From NCBI RefSeq assembly GCF_002091955.1, contig NZ_MKKY01000079.1:62001-126000 (forward strand): a stretch of 64,000 nt of DNA. The letters run 5' to 3'. Position numbers and translations under genes: made by a program. The notes below the pieces were generated by a model. That model did not search any database. It was not told where the DNA came from and saw only the letters and a program-made list of their open reading frames with translations. Below are positions 34,076 to 43,653 of this stretch, piece after piece. Every line of letters begins with the position of its first letter. Positions within the stretch are counted from its first letter, which is position 1. The DNA comes from Rhodococcus sp. 1168 (lineage in GTDB: Bacteria; Actinomycetota; Actinomycetes; Mycobacteriales; Mycobacteriaceae).

Positions 34076-35137
34076 TCACGCCAGGTGAACGGTGGCCGTC
34101 GCCCGGTGTCCGAAGATGCGCTTGCCCTCGAAGGTCGCGCCCAGCGAAATCACTGCCGTACGACTGTCCGCGTCGAGCGATTTGATCTTGCCAGTGAACA
34201 GGATTTCCGCGGCGCGATGCGGGTCGACGGGTATCGGTGCAGTGAAGCGGACCGTGTAGTCCTTGACCGCGCCCGGATCACCCAACCATGACGTGATGTA
34301 GCCGCCGCCGAGCCCCATCGTCAACATCCCATGTGCCAAAACATTTTTCAGGTCGACGAGCTTGGCAAACCCATCGCTCCAGTGGATCGGGTTGGCGTCT
34401 CCGGCGACACCCGCATAGTTCACGAGATCGCCGCGAGTGAGTCGAAAGACCTTCTCCGGCAACATATCTCCCACAGTGACGTCTTCGAACTTCACCGAAG
34501 GTGCAGAGCGATGATCCACCAGCACGAGTGGCGGATGCTCCACCTGCTCCTCTTCCTCGTGCATGGTGGCGTTCTCACGCGCAGTCGACGGCGTAGCGCC
34601 GTGCATCACCAGATTTTCGGCGGCCTCCACGATGCCGGAGTCGACATCTCCGTCGCGGCCGATCAGGAGCGTCGTGTACGTGGTCTGTACGAGTTCGTTG
34701 CGTTGATTGGACACGATGTTCTTGGTGACCATCATGTCTTTGCCCATGACTTCTTTGTAGGAGTCGAGGGAGACGTCGCAGTACAGCTGATCGCCGGCGA
34801 CGATCGGCTGGTGGAATTCGAGGATCTGATCGGTTTGCAGCATCTGCCCCAGGTCGAATCCGACTGCGATCTTCTCGAGCAACCGACGCTGCGCAAGGGT
34901 TCCGACCAAGGAGATGAAGGTCAGCGGCGCAGCCAAGCCGCTGTAGCCGAGAGCTTTGGCCGCGTCGGAGTCCCAGTGCACCGGGTTGAAATCCTGAACT
35001 GCGCGAGCGTACTCACGGACCTTCTCGCGTCCGACCTCGTAGAAGTCGCTCGCCCGGTAGTGCAGGCCCACCATGGCACGGACATGCTCCGCTGGATCGA
35101 AATTCTCAGAAGTTTTTCCAGTCATTTCTCGCAACAT
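34076..35137 (-). CDS. Fused double hot-dog MaoC-like (3R)-hydroxyacyl dehydratase (HadA/HadB fusion type)
   Basis: The 353-aa protein has two hot-dog halves, each with a hydratase motif: DFNPVHWDSDAAKALGYSGLAAPLTF near residue 50 and DANPIHWSDGFAKLVD followed by VLAHGMLTMG near residue 250. Both halves keep the Asp-x-Asn-Pro-x-His catalytic pattern. Mycolic-acid-type fatty acid synthesis uses HadA/HadB subunits, which are fused in several actinobacteria, so a role in FAS-II-like elongation or in breakdown of fatty acyl chains is likely. ATG 35137 and ATG 35125 are both possible starts. It stands alone between unrelated genes. Confidence 0.82.
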   Translation of the reverse strand: MLREMTGKTSENFDPAEHVRAMVGLHYRASDFYEVGREKVREYARAVQDFNPVHWDSDAAKALGYSGLAAPLTFISLVGTLAQRRLLEKIAVGFDLGQMLQTDQILEFHQPIVAGDQLYCDVSLDSYKEVMGKDMMVTKNIVSNQRNELVQTTYTTLLIGRDGDVDSGIVEAAENLVMHGATPSTARENATMHEEEEQVEHPPLVLVDHRSAPSVKFEDVTVGDMLPEKVFRLTRGDLVNYAGVAGDANPIHWSDGFAKLVDLKNVLAHGMLTMGLGGGYITSWLGDPGAVKDYTVRFTAPIPVDPHRAAEILFTGKIKSLDADSRTAVISLGATFEGKRIFGHRATATVHLA

Positions 35138-35198
35138 ACCGGGCCGAGCGCCGGTAGTACACGTAGGACCGTGACCTTGTGGCAGTTCACAGCCTGCG

Positions 35199-36155
35199 TC
35201 AGGCGGTGCGATGCCGGGGAACGGCGTCGTAACTGTCCGGCTCGAATGGCGTGGCCGGGGGGATGCGTGTCACTGTGGTCAGTGCCCGCCGAGAGCGAGC
35301 ACGCGATGCATCGGCGGCCAGCAACGCCGCCCCGTGTGCGGTCAGCGATTCCGGCATATCGGGCACGAGCACCGGCAGTCGAAGATCACGCCGAAAGACG
35401 CGGCGAAGCGAAGGGATATGTGCGCAGCCACCGACTATGACCAGCGCATTGACCGATTTCGGTGCGTCCACGATGGCACTGGCGGTCCAGTCCTCGATCG
35501 ACCGTACCGAGCGGTCGACGATATCGTCGAAAGAGCTGCGCCACAACCGAACCGGTCCGCCGACGAACGGTCCGGTCACCTCCGCCACGCGCAGGCTCGA
35601 CAACTGCTCACGAGCGAACCGAATGGCAACGCTGAGACTGGCTAGTGCCGAGGCGGATACCAACTCGTCGGCACCGTAGGTGGCAAGTAGGTAGTTGCGC
35701 ACTGCCTCATCACACACCGATCCACCGAATCGAGTTGTGCGCTCCGAGCTGAAAACCTGACCGGTGGCGGGATCGGCAATCGACACGGTCGTCCCCGAAG
35801 CACCGACGTCGCAGAGTGCGACCGTGCGCAGACCCTCGAGCTGTCCACTGCCGCGCAGAAACCTCAGCTGAGCGCCGAGTTCGGAGACGACCATGAACCC
35901 ATCGGCCTTGTGCATCGAATACGCCGAGGTCAGGGGCCTGCTCGCCGGATCGTCCGGGACAGCGAGAACGGTATCCGCGGCGTCAACATCTTGCACCTTC
36001 GCCATGGAGTCCAACAGGCCGAGAGCCGCGGCGACGTGCTCGAACGGCTCGAACAACCGCGCGACGTTGACCGATCGCACCGAATCGTCCGCTGTATCGA
36101 GAGCTGTAGCCCGGGCGGCCGAAGAGCCCACTGACACCCCAAGCACCGTTTTCAT
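35199..36155 (-). CDS. Hsp70/actin-fold ATPase-like protein without substrate-binding domain
   Basis: The 318-aa protein shows the ASKHA layout: phosphate-1 loop LGVSVGSSAARATALD at residues 5-20, phosphate-2 loop LCDVGASGTTVSI near residue 115 and adenosine-contact VIVGGCAHIPSLRRVF near residue 245. It ends with a polar tail after HGAALLA. It resembles the nucleotide-binding half of DnaK but is shorter and lacks the peptide-binding half, so a classical chaperone role is unlikely. A related but degraded N-terminus occurs in the gene upstream on the same strand, 117 bases away. Confidence 0.65.
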   Translation of the reverse strand: MKTVLGVSVGSSAARATALDTADDSVRSVNVARLFEPFEHVAAALGLLDSMAKVQDVDAADTVLAVPDDPASRPLTSAYSMHKADGFMVVSELGAQLRFLRGSGQLEGLRTVALCDVGASGTTVSIADPATGQVFSSERTTRFGGSVCDEAVRNYLLATYGADELVSASALASLSVAIRFAREQLSSLRVAEVTGPFVGGPVRLWRSSFDDIVDRSVRSIEDWTASAIVDAPKSVNALVIVGGCAHIPSLRRVFRRDLRLPVLVPDMPESLTAHGAALLAADASRARSRRALTTVTRIPPATPFEPDSYDAVPRHRTA

Positions 36156-36272
36156 GGCTTCCTCGACTCCACTATGACTGACCAGATGTAGAGACCATAG
36201 CTGTGAAATCAGTCCGTGGGTAGGCTTCGGTGCCGTCGAAGATTCTTGAAGTATGTTTCGGTCCGTACGCGG

Positions 36273-37184
36273 CTACTCCGGAGTCGGCTCGGGCTCCTCA
36301 GCCGTCGTCGGTTGGGGCGCGATCGTGGTGGGCGTGGGGTCCAGGGTGGGCTCGACCGACGTTTCCACCGGCGGGTGGTCCACGTCCGTCGGTTCGACGC
36401 CGCCACCACCTGGAAATGTCGACGTGGCCGTAGGCACAGAGGTAGGCGCATTCGTCGCAGCCGGCGGAAGATATGGCCGTGGTCGTTCGACCCCTACGAC
36501 AGGGGGTTGTAAACCATCGACGGGCGGAAGCAATTCTGGTCCGACGGCAGGGTCAACCACTGGATCCTGGACTGACGGCGGCACCTGTGCCGGAGGAACC
36601 GAATCATCTGCCGCCGGAGTCGACGTCGCGTACGGCGCATCCGGCGTATCGACCGAGTCGGCAGGGATGACCGTTCTGGTATCCACCGCAGGGTCCACCG
36701 TCATCGCCAACGCACTGACTCCCCCGAGCGCCGCCAACATCAAGGCGCCGACGGCAGCGACCTGCCAGATCCTGCGACGAGGACCGGACGCCGCCACGGT
36801 ACGCCGGGCCGGACTCACCGGATCCAGTACGCCGACCAACAAGGCTGCAGCGACATCGAGCGGTAACCCGTCGACGAGGTGGGAATCGAAGATGTCGACG
36901 ACGATCAGCGGCTGCGCCTCCGACGCAGCGACCGCGTCGATGACGACCTGGCACTGCATCACGTTCTCGCAGACAACGGCAGCACCGGTGACCGTGAGAC
37001 CGCTCTGCAGAGCTTGAATTCTGGTCGATCCCAGTGCTGTGGCAACCGCCTGGCCGATACCGTCGGGCACTGCTTCGACCGACACGACGCGGGTAGCTAC
37101 CGGCCCGAGCTCGGGTAGATCCGCGTCGACCAGGGACGCCGTCACCTCGAAGGTACTGACGTGCACGCCGAGAGCTATACGCAC
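36273..37184 (-). CDS. Single-pass membrane protein with actin-fold-like N-terminus and Pro/Thr-rich exterior
   Basis: The 303-aa protein has a cytoplasmic domain of about 135 aa beginning MRIALGVHVSTFEVTASLVD, which recalls the phosphate-1 loop of the neighbouring Hsp70-like protein. PLDVAAALLVG resembles that protein's last helix. A single membrane helix follows (WQVAAVGALMLAALGGVSALAM, about 137-160), then 140 residues rich in Pro, Thr, Val and acidic residues outside the cell, probably spanning the wall. I recognise no named family with certainty. It may pair with the ATPase-like protein downstream. Confidence 0.6.
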   Translation of the reverse strand: MRIALGVHVSTFEVTASLVDADLPELGPVATRVVSVEAVPDGIGQAVATALGSTRIQALQSGLTVTGAAVVCENVMQCQVVIDAVAASEAQPLIVVDIFDSHLVDGLPLDVAAALLVGVLDPVSPARRTVAASGPRRRIWQVAAVGALMLAALGGVSALAMTVDPAVDTRTVIPADSVDTPDAPYATSTPAADDSVPPAQVPPSVQDPVVDPAVGPELLPPVDGLQPPVVGVERPRPYLPPAATNAPTSVPTATSTFPGGGGVEPTDVDHPPVETSVEPTLDPTPTTIAPQPTTAEEPEPTPE

Positions 37185-37282
37185 GACAGACCTCCCCCCT
37201 TCCCGTTTTCCCCGAAAATTTCTATTGCTCGAAAGGTTTTGTGTCCAAGAATACAGTCGCCTTCCAGTTTTTCGTTAGTTGT

Positions 37283-38731
37283 TCACACATCAATTTTCGA
37301 CACTTCGGCCCGAGCAGCCTCGGCCGCCGCGACCTCCTGGGCATAGAGCACACCGAAAGTGAAGCCGTTCTCTCCCGGAGTCACCCCCGCCTTCCGTCCG
37401 AGCTCGAGCAGCTTCTGTGCAGCTACGACCGCATCCTGATGCTCGCCGAGCACTTCCTGGACCGCCTCGTATCGCTCGATCCGAACCTTTGCTTCCTTCT
37501 TCCCGACGATCGGCTTGACCAACTCGGCGGCGTACCTGGCACGCTTACCCGCCTTGCGGGCCCGGTGCAGTGCCTCATCGTCACCCCCAGCTACTGCTGC
37601 AGCAACGCGCCTACGCACCTTGCGTCCTGCCTTACGCGCAAGTCGATCGAGTTCTTCGGCATCGACGTCCTCAGCCCCTGCCGCTGCCGGGAATGCGCGC
37701 GAGAGGTCGCCGAGACTCGTCAGCAGGGCCCGGTAACGATCTCCGTCCAACTCCGTTGTGATGATCGCTCGGTGGCGAATCTGTTCGGCCAACAGATCAT
37801 TCTCGATCCGCGCGGCAACCGGGCCCAGTACCAGCTCCGGCGCCAGCTCGTGCACCGCGTCGGACAAGCGGGAACGCAGCACCTGCCGATCCCTGACCTC
37901 ACCGAGAAGTCCTGCATACCAAGCCAACTCGGAATCCAGCATCGAAGCAGTGTCCTCGTCGAACAAGGCACCGAAGACACGCAGTGTGCTCCGGTAGCGT
38001 CGAATCGCAACGCGCGTGGAATGGATCGGATCGAGTCCCCGACGCAGATACACATCGCCGGCGAAGATGGCCTGCGCCTGCTCGTCGAGGTAGTCGACCA
38101 GGACCGCGAGCTCCGGCACCTGAGTCTTCTCCAGGTTTACCGCCAACGCGCGATGCAGCTTCGACGGGTGTGTGCCCCGCTGAGCCCCGGCGGTGAGCAG
38201 CGTCTTACCGAAAAGCTTCAGCGTCGCTTCGGACCCCGCCGCACCCAACTCGACTTCCAGCTCGCGCCAGCGGTGGCCGGGGACGCCTTCGGCTTGGACG
38301 CCGACCGAATCGTCGGCGAGCTCGGCGAGGACGGATCCGTCCGAGGCAGTGAATACATGCCGTCGCCGCCTCGACGTCAGGGTGGCAACGGTGACCAACG
38401 GCTTACCGAGGGCGACGCCTGCGAGCACGCTCGCAAGCTCATCCGGGACCTGCGCGTCTTCACCGCTACCGAGTGGCAGCCGGATCTCGGTGCGTGCCTT
38501 GTCGGCGGGGACTTTCACGTGCCAGCCCGTGTCGGAGTCTCCGCGCCGACGCCGCAGCGTGATGCCGCGCCGGAGTAGATCGAGACCGGGTGTATCGAAG
38601 TAGCTGCTGATCAGCTCCACCTCCGATACGTCGATCGCTCCGCCTTTCGGAATCAGTTCGGTGAGGGAGGGAAGTACGAAGTCCGAGGTCGCGTCGTATT
38701 TGTCCTCGCGCTCGGTCTGTATCGAAGCCAT
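37283..38731 (-). CDS. CYTH and CHAD domain protein
   Basis: The 482-aa protein has an N-terminal CYTH domain starting with ExExK (Glu7, Glu9, Lys11 in TEREDKYD) and ending near residue 200. A C-terminal CHAD domain follows, with repeated conserved histidines and basic residues (ALAVNLEKTQVPELAVLVDYL, IHSTRVAIRRYRSTLRVFG, ALHRARKAGKRARYAAEL). CYTH enzymes hydrolyse triphosphates on metal ions, and CHAD domains bind polyphosphate. The pair therefore suggests a polyphosphate-associated triphosphatase. It is encoded 27 bases from the dCTP deaminase stop but reads as a separate unit. Confidence 0.88.
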   Translation of the reverse strand: MASIQTEREDKYDATSDFVLPSLTELIPKGGAIDVSEVELISSYFDTPGLDLLRRGITLRRRRGDSDTGWHVKVPADKARTEIRLPLGSGEDAQVPDELASVLAGVALGKPLVTVATLTSRRRRHVFTASDGSVLAELADDSVGVQAEGVPGHRWRELEVELGAAGSEATLKLFGKTLLTAGAQRGTHPSKLHRALAVNLEKTQVPELAVLVDYLDEQAQAIFAGDVYLRRGLDPIHSTRVAIRRYRSTLRVFGALFDEDTASMLDSELAWYAGLLGEVRDRQVLRSRLSDAVHELAPELVLGPVAARIENDLLAEQIRHRAIITTELDGDRYRALLTSLGDLSRAFPAAAGAEDVDAEELDRLARKAGRKVRRRVAAAVAGGDDEALHRARKAGKRARYAAELVKPIVGKKEAKVRIERYEAVQEVLGEHQDAVVAAQKLLELGRKAGVTPGENGFTFGVLYAQEVAAAEAARAEVSKIDV

Positions 38732-38758
38732 GTCCGCCAGTGTGCCCGACAGGCCAGA

Positions 38759-39337
38759 TCAGTCGACCGGTGACTGGACGAAGTTCAGGTACGCCTTCGA
38801 CGGAGTCGGGCCTCGTTGCCCCTGGTACTTCGAACCGGTCGTCGCGCTGCCGTAGGGATGCTCGGCCGGGCTGGACAGCCGGAACAAACACAGTTGGCCG
38901 ATTTTCATGCCGGGCCAGAGCGTGATCGGAAGGTTCGCCACGTTGGACAGCTCGAGGGTGATGTGGCCGCTGAAACCCGGGTCGATGAATCCGGCCGTCG
39001 AGTGCGTCAGCAACCCGAGGCGACCGAGCGAGCTCTTGCCTTCGAGTCGTCCCGCCAGGTAGTCGGGAAAGGTGGTCAGCTCTAGTGTCGAGCCGAGAAC
39101 GAACTCCCCGGGATGCAATACGAACGGCTCGCCTTCGGCGGGTTCGACCAAGGTGGTCAGCTCGTCCTGCTGCTTCGACGGATCGATATGGGTATACCGA
39201 GTGTTGTTGAAAACGCGGAAGAGCTTGTCGAGACGTACATCGACACTCGACGGCTGAACCATCGAGTCGTCGAACGGCTCGATCCCCAAGTTGCCGGTGG
39301 ACACTTCGGTACGGATATCGCGGTCGGAGAGCAGCAC
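38759..39337 (-). CDS. dcd: dCTP deaminase (probably bifunctional dCTP deaminase/dUTPase)
   Basis: The 192-aa enzyme carries the trimeric dUTPase-like signature: [45 protein letters not shown] (with the catalytic Glu) and a C-terminal [16 protein letters not shown]. It converts dCTP to dUMP or dUTP for thymidylate synthesis; the M. tuberculosis homologue does both steps. I chose the GTG at 39337 so the protein starts [12 protein letters not shown]-like, as in the family; nineteen upstream codons are not conserved. Confidence 0.93.
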   Translation of the reverse strand: MLLSDRDIRTEVSTGNLGIEPFDDSMVQPSSVDVRLDKLFRVFNNTRYTHIDPSKQQDELTTLVEPAEGEPFVLHPGEFVLGSTLELTTFPDYLAGRLEGKSSLGRLGLLTHSTAGFIDPGFSGHITLELSNVANLPITLWPGMKIGQLCLFRLSSPAEHPYGSATTGSKYQGQRGPTPSKAYLNFVQSPVD

Positions 39338-39606
39338 ACCCCGCAGGCTATCGCGCCCACCGCTGAGGTTCGGTGGTGGCCGTGTGTCGAGCACCCCGCT
39401 TTCGTCACTTCATCTTGCCGAACAGCGGGACTTACACACCAAAATGATCAAGATCAACCTCGGATGGATTCGACTTCGGTTCTCGACACTGCGGTCAGGG
39501 AGCAGAAGACGAACATCGGCGTAGGTGATGCACTGGACGGTATGGTCCACTCGGGCTTACCCGGGGTGGGTTGTCGAGGCTGAAGTTCGAGGTCAAGGGG
39601 ATGGGA

Positions 39607-41439
39607 ATGCGCGACATACGAAGTTTCGACGCGCTCGTCACCGACGTCGCCTCGGACCTCATCGGTGTCGATGGGTCTTCGGTATCGACCGCATACACCC
39701 GAGTGCTACGCACGCTCGTCAAGTTCTTCGATGTCCACGCCGGATACCTTCGACACACCGACCACCGGAATCGATCGACGGTGATGATTGCCGAATGGCC
39801 TCCGAGACCCGATGCGCCCGAGCCCGATCCACTCGGCATCATCTATTTTGCCGACGCCGACGTGGTCTTCGCCGCGTGCGAACATCTGGTACACCCCAAG
39901 GTGTTCCGCCGACCAGTCGATGATGAGGAACTTCACCTGCGGATCGAAGCAGCCTTCGGATACACCGTCGCCTCCATGGCGGTAGTTCCTCTCGTCCAAG
40001 AGAAGTCGATCGGATGGGTCGGCCTCATCAAAAGCCACGACCGCACGTGGTCCGAGGGCGAAATCAACGCACTCGTCGCCATCGCGTCGATGCTCACGCA
40101 GGTTCACGCCCGCATCCGGGCCGAGGAATCGCTGCGTCTCGCCGCCGAAAGCGACGCCCTGACCGGGCTGGCGAATCGGAGAAAGTGCACCGATGACCTT
40201 CGCCGCCGCCTTTCCTCCGGCACCGGACCTCTCACCCTGCTGTTTCTCGATCTGGATCGACTCAAAGCACTCAACGATTTCTACGGCCACTCGGCAGGCG
40301 ACGAATATCTCCGCGCGCTGGCCGACACCCTCAGAGCAGTCCTCGCACCGGAAGCCACCATCGCCCGATGGGGTGGGGACGAGTTCGTCGTCGTCATGCA
40401 ACCCTCGATGCTCGACGGCAAACCGACGTCGCCGTACAACCTGGCGCTACGAGTCCTCGACGCAGTGGCCGCTACGCGGGTAACGATCGCCGGCGACGAA
40501 ATTACTCGCACCGCAAGTATCGGCGTCACCACCGTGACCCCTGGCGTGGGAAGCGTCGACGACGTTATCGCCAATGCCGATCAGGCTGCGCTGGTAGCCA
40601 AGCATCGGGGCGGAAACAGTGCCGTACTGTTCGATTCGACCATCCGCGCGAATACCGCACTGCGTAACGACGTCGAACTCCATCTCCAGGCTGCCATTTC
40701 GAATGGCGATCTCGTGCTGCACTTCCAACCCGAGGTCGATCTCAGAACCGGTGAAATCACCGCCGTCGAGGCACTCGTGCGTTGGCAACACCCCACTAGA
40801 GGGCTCCTTCCCCCGAGCGACTTCATCGATATCGCGGAGTCCTCGGAACTCGCAACCGGACTGGGCCGATGGGTGCTCGTGGACGCTGTACGCGCATACT
40901 CCGACTGGGCATCTCGCATCCCCGGCCTCGACATCGTGCTGCGCGTGGACATCTCACCCGCGCAGCTCCTCGCCACCGAGTTCGTCACCGTCGTCGCGCA
41001 AGCACTCGACGACGGTTGCGTACCGCCGACCGGACTGTGTCTGGAGATAACCGAAAACGCTGTCCTGCAAGATACTGGCCAGACTGCCAAGATTCTGACC
41101 ACGCTCCGCGAGCTGGGTGTCGGTATCGCGATCGACGACTTCGGCACCGGATTCAGCTCTCTCGCACACCTGAAGGTGCTGCCGTTGGATGCCCTCAAAA
41201 TCGATGGCGAGTTCGTGAAAAATCTCGATTCCGACACCAACGATCAAGCGATCGTCAGAGCCATAGCAAACCTCGCCGCAGCCTTCGGGCTCGAACTGCT
41301 CGCCGAGGGTGTCGAGACCGAGGCCGCGAAATCAGCGTTGCTGGCCGTGGGTTGTGATCGGGCGCAGGGCTATCTGTTCTCGCGGCCGGTACCGGAAGCG
41401 GAGATGCTCGAGATGTTGGCGCGGGGAGCCATCCACTGA
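39607..41439 (+). CDS. GAF-like/GGDEF/EAL cyclic-di-GMP enzyme 1
   Basis: The 610-aa protein has an N-terminal GAF-like sensor region (about 1-180), a GGDEF domain with intact ARWGGDEFVVV near residue 256, and an EAL domain with EALVRWQHP near residue 386, ITENAV, IDDFGTGFSSL, LKIDGEFVK and EGVE. The Mg-ligand Asn in the usual VNxS motif is Asp here (RVDISPAQL), which may weaken phosphodiesterase activity. No RxxD inhibitory site precedes GGDEF. I chose ATG 39607 because AGGGG lies six bases before it; ATG 39601 is too close. It is followed 71 bases later by a paralogue. Confidence 0.9.
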   Translation: MRDIRSFDALVTDVASDLIGVDGSSVSTAYTRVLRTLVKFFDVHAGYLRHTDHRNRSTVMIAEWPPRPDAPEPDPLGIIYFADADVVFAACEHLVHPKVFRRPVDDEELHLRIEAAFGYTVASMAVVPLVQEKSIGWVGLIKSHDRTWSEGEINALVAIASMLTQVHARIRAEESLRLAAESDALTGLANRRKCTDDLRRRLSSGTGPLTLLFLDLDRLKALNDFYGHSAGDEYLRALADTLRAVLAPEATIARWGGDEFVVVMQPSMLDGKPTSPYNLALRVLDAVAATRVTIAGDEITRTASIGVTTVTPGVGSVDDVIANADQAALVAKHRGGNSAVLFDSTIRANTALRNDVELHLQAAISNGDLVLHFQPEVDLRTGEITAVEALVRWQHPTRGLLPPSDFIDIAESSELATGLGRWVLVDAVRAYSDWASRIPGLDIVLRVDISPAQLLATEFVTVVAQALDDGCVPPTGLCLEITENAVLQDTGQTAKILTTLRELGVGIAIDDFGTGFSSLAHLKVLPLDALKIDGEFVKNLDSDTNDQAIVRAIANLAAAFGLELLAEGVETEAAKSALLAVGCDRAQGYLFSRPVPEAEMLEMLARGAIH

Positions 41440-41510
41440 CCACTCCAGGCTCGATCGACCACAGTGGGTTAAAGTCTCGTTAGCCGGGGGGCCGGAGGCA
41501 GGAGAGGGCA

Positions 41511-43328
41511 CTGAATCGACGCCGAGACCTCGATGTCGTCGTAACCGACGTCGCGACTACCCTCATGCGCGTGGACGCCGAATCGGCCCACGAGACATAT
41601 CCATCGATCCTCCGCGGCCTGGCCTTCGAACTGGAACTCGAGTCGGCGTTTCTACGCTTGACCGATATCGATACTCGGACAAGCATTCTCGTAGCCGAAT
41701 GGCCGCCGAAAATCGGAATAACCTACCCGGACCAGTCGACGGTCGCGTACCGGGACGGCCCAGATCCGATCCTCGCTCTCGCCGCAACGATGAAGGACGT
41801 CACCGTAGTGTCCACGGCCGGAGACTACGCGGAACAACTCGACGGGCTTGCACCCGAGAAGGTTCCGCTCGTGGTGATCCCCCTGGTCGCCGGAGGCGTC
41901 GACGTGGGGGTCCTCGGCTTCGCCAAGACTGCCGGGCGCATCTGGACCGAGTGCGAATTGAGCTCGCTGCGATCGGTTGCTTTGTTGATGACACAGCTGC
42001 AGGCGCGAGTGGACGCGGAGAACCGTTCCCGTTTCGCAGCCACGCACGACGAACTCACCGGGATGTCGAACCGCAGAGCGCTGTTGAATCATCTGAGCGC
42101 GCGCCTGGAGGAACCCGGCTGCGGCCCGGTGGCAGTGCTGTTTCTCGACCTCGACCAGCTGAAGTCTTTGAACGACTTCCTCGGCCATTCGACCGGCGAC
42201 GAATACATCCGTGACGTCGCCGAGACAGTGCGCAGAGATCTTGGATCCAAGGATGTGATCGCCCGCTTGGGGGGCGACGAGTTCGTCGTCGTACTCGCAG
42301 GCCCGACAGACGAATTCATCGCCAACTTGGCAGCCGAAGCGATACTGATGGCAATCGACGGGATCGATATGCCCCTCGCCGATCTGCGTCGGCGTGCCCG
42401 GATCGGCATCATGATGGCCCAACCCGGTCGCATCACGGCTGAACGTGCCTTACGGTGCGCGGACCAGGCTGCGCTCATCGCGAAGATCGGCGGTACCGAC
42501 AACATCGAGCACTTCACCGAATCGGTGCGGGCACAGAGCGAGCTGCGAAGCGACGTCGAAGTGCACTTGCGTGACGCGATCGAAGGCGACGCCCTCGTTC
42601 TGCATTACCAACCCGAAGTCGACCTCGACAGCGGACAGATCACCGCGGTGGAAGCTCTCGTCCGCTGGCAACACCCGGTGCGCGGACTTCTGCCGCCGAG
42701 CGCATTCATCCCCGTCGCCGAAGCGACCAACCTCGCACCGGAATTGGGGCGGTGGGTGGTGGACAGAGCGTGCCGCACGTTGTCCGAATGGCAGTCGACG
42801 TTGCCGTCCCTCGATATCTCCATGCGCGTCAACGTCTCCCCGGCGCAGCTCGTAGAACGCGATTTCGTCGGAACCGTCGAGGCAGTACTTCGGCGATACG
42901 GGGTCGAAGGCCCACAATTGTGCCTCGAGATCACCGAGGTCGCCGTCGTCAACGACGTGGACCGCACCCGAAAGACGCTCTTCGGCCTGCACCAACTGGG
43001 CGTTCGCATCGCCATCGACGATTTCGGAACCGGTTACAGCGCACTGTCACAGCTGAAGGAACTCGAAGTCGATGCGCTCAAGATCGACCGCTCCTTCGTC
43101 ACCGACCTCGGAGCAGGCGACGCCAACGACCTCGCCATCGTCGAATCCGTCGTCGGGCTCGCCGACGCCTTCGGCCTCGATGTCATCGCAGAAGGCGTCG
43201 AGACCACCGCGGCGGTCGATGTCCTCCAGGCGCTCGGTTGCACGCGGGCGCAGGGGTACCTCATTTCCCGTCCGGTGCCCGCTGCCGAGACGCTCGAGCT
43301 CCTTCGCGCCGGGACCATCGAGTTCTGA
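41511..43328 (+). CDS. GAF-like/GGDEF/EAL cyclic-di-GMP enzyme 2, apparent CTG start
   Basis: The 605-aa paralogue of the preceding protein has GAF-like, GGDEF (LGGDEFVVV near residue 254) and EAL domains (EALVRWQHP near 381, RVNVSPAQL, ITEVAV, IDDFGTGYSAL, LKIDRSFV, EGVE), all catalytic residues intact. The first ATG (41565) would cut off conserved residues. Upstream, RRRDLDVVVTDVATTL aligns without gaps to the start of enzyme 1, and the only candidate start there is CTG 41511, with GGAGAGGG just before it. It lies in tandem with enzyme 1, so the pair probably sets cyclic-di-GMP levels from two signals. Confidence 0.85.
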   Translation: MNRRRDLDVVVTDVATTLMRVDAESAHETYPSILRGLAFELELESAFLRLTDIDTRTSILVAEWPPKIGITYPDQSTVAYRDGPDPILALAATMKDVTVVSTAGDYAEQLDGLAPEKVPLVVIPLVAGGVDVGVLGFAKTAGRIWTECELSSLRSVALLMTQLQARVDAENRSRFAATHDELTGMSNRRALLNHLSARLEEPGCGPVAVLFLDLDQLKSLNDFLGHSTGDEYIRDVAETVRRDLGSKDVIARLGGDEFVVVLAGPTDEFIANLAAEAILMAIDGIDMPLADLRRRARIGIMMAQPGRITAERALRCADQAALIAKIGGTDNIEHFTESVRAQSELRSDVEVHLRDAIEGDALVLHYQPEVDLDSGQITAVEALVRWQHPVRGLLPPSAFIPVAEATNLAPELGRWVVDRACRTLSEWQSTLPSLDISMRVNVSPAQLVERDFVGTVEAVLRRYGVEGPQLCLEITEVAVVNDVDRTRKTLFGLHQLGVRIAIDDFGTGYSALSQLKELEVDALKIDRSFVTDLGAGDANDLAIVESVVGLADAFGLDVIAEGVETTAAVDVLQALGCTRAQGYLISRPVPAAETLELLRAGTIEF

Positions 43329-43378
43329 CTGCCGCCGGCGGCTGCTAGAGTATGTCCGCGTGGCCTCAGGGCTGCCAA

Positions 43379-43449
43379 GCCGGTGTAGTTCATTGGTAGA
43401 ATGCGACCTTCCCAAGGTTGAGAGGCGGGTTCGATTCCCGTCACCGGCT
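43379..43449 (+). tRNA. tRNA-Gly (anticodon CCC)
   Basis: The 71-base cloverleaf has acceptor arms GCCGGTG and CACCGGC, a D-arm with TAGTTCATTGGTAGA, an anticodon stem CGACC/GGTTG around loop TTCCCAA (anticodon CCC) and the T-loop GTTCGATTC. The 3' CCA is not encoded. No direct repeat of the tRNA end was seen downstream, so there is no sign of island integration. Confidence 0.93.
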
Positions 43450-43653
43450 CAATTGCGACCACAACCCAAACAGGATAAAACCTGATTTCGGCTCGATAAA
43501 CGAGATTTCTGTCCGAAACATCTTCGGACAATAACCCCCGAATCACGTATTTGATCTTTTTTCCCGTTCACCCCGTTGATATCCACTCCTTCGTGCTAAA
43601 ACTTCTGACGTGCCTGTTGTTTCCCCCGACAATTGCCATGACAGGAATAGAGC
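43450..43653. other. Intergenic AT-rich stretch between tRNA-Gly and the GH16 gene
   Basis: Together with the tRNA and the bases before it, 43329-43653 holds no protein gene. The segment after the tRNA is AT-rich and probably contains the GH16 promoter. I see no terminator hairpin that stands out. Confidence 0.5.

Noticed and set aside
43379-43653. tRNA-Gly as an integration site of a mobile island
   Set aside because: No integrase gene and no repeat of the tRNA 3' end was found in the following kilobases.
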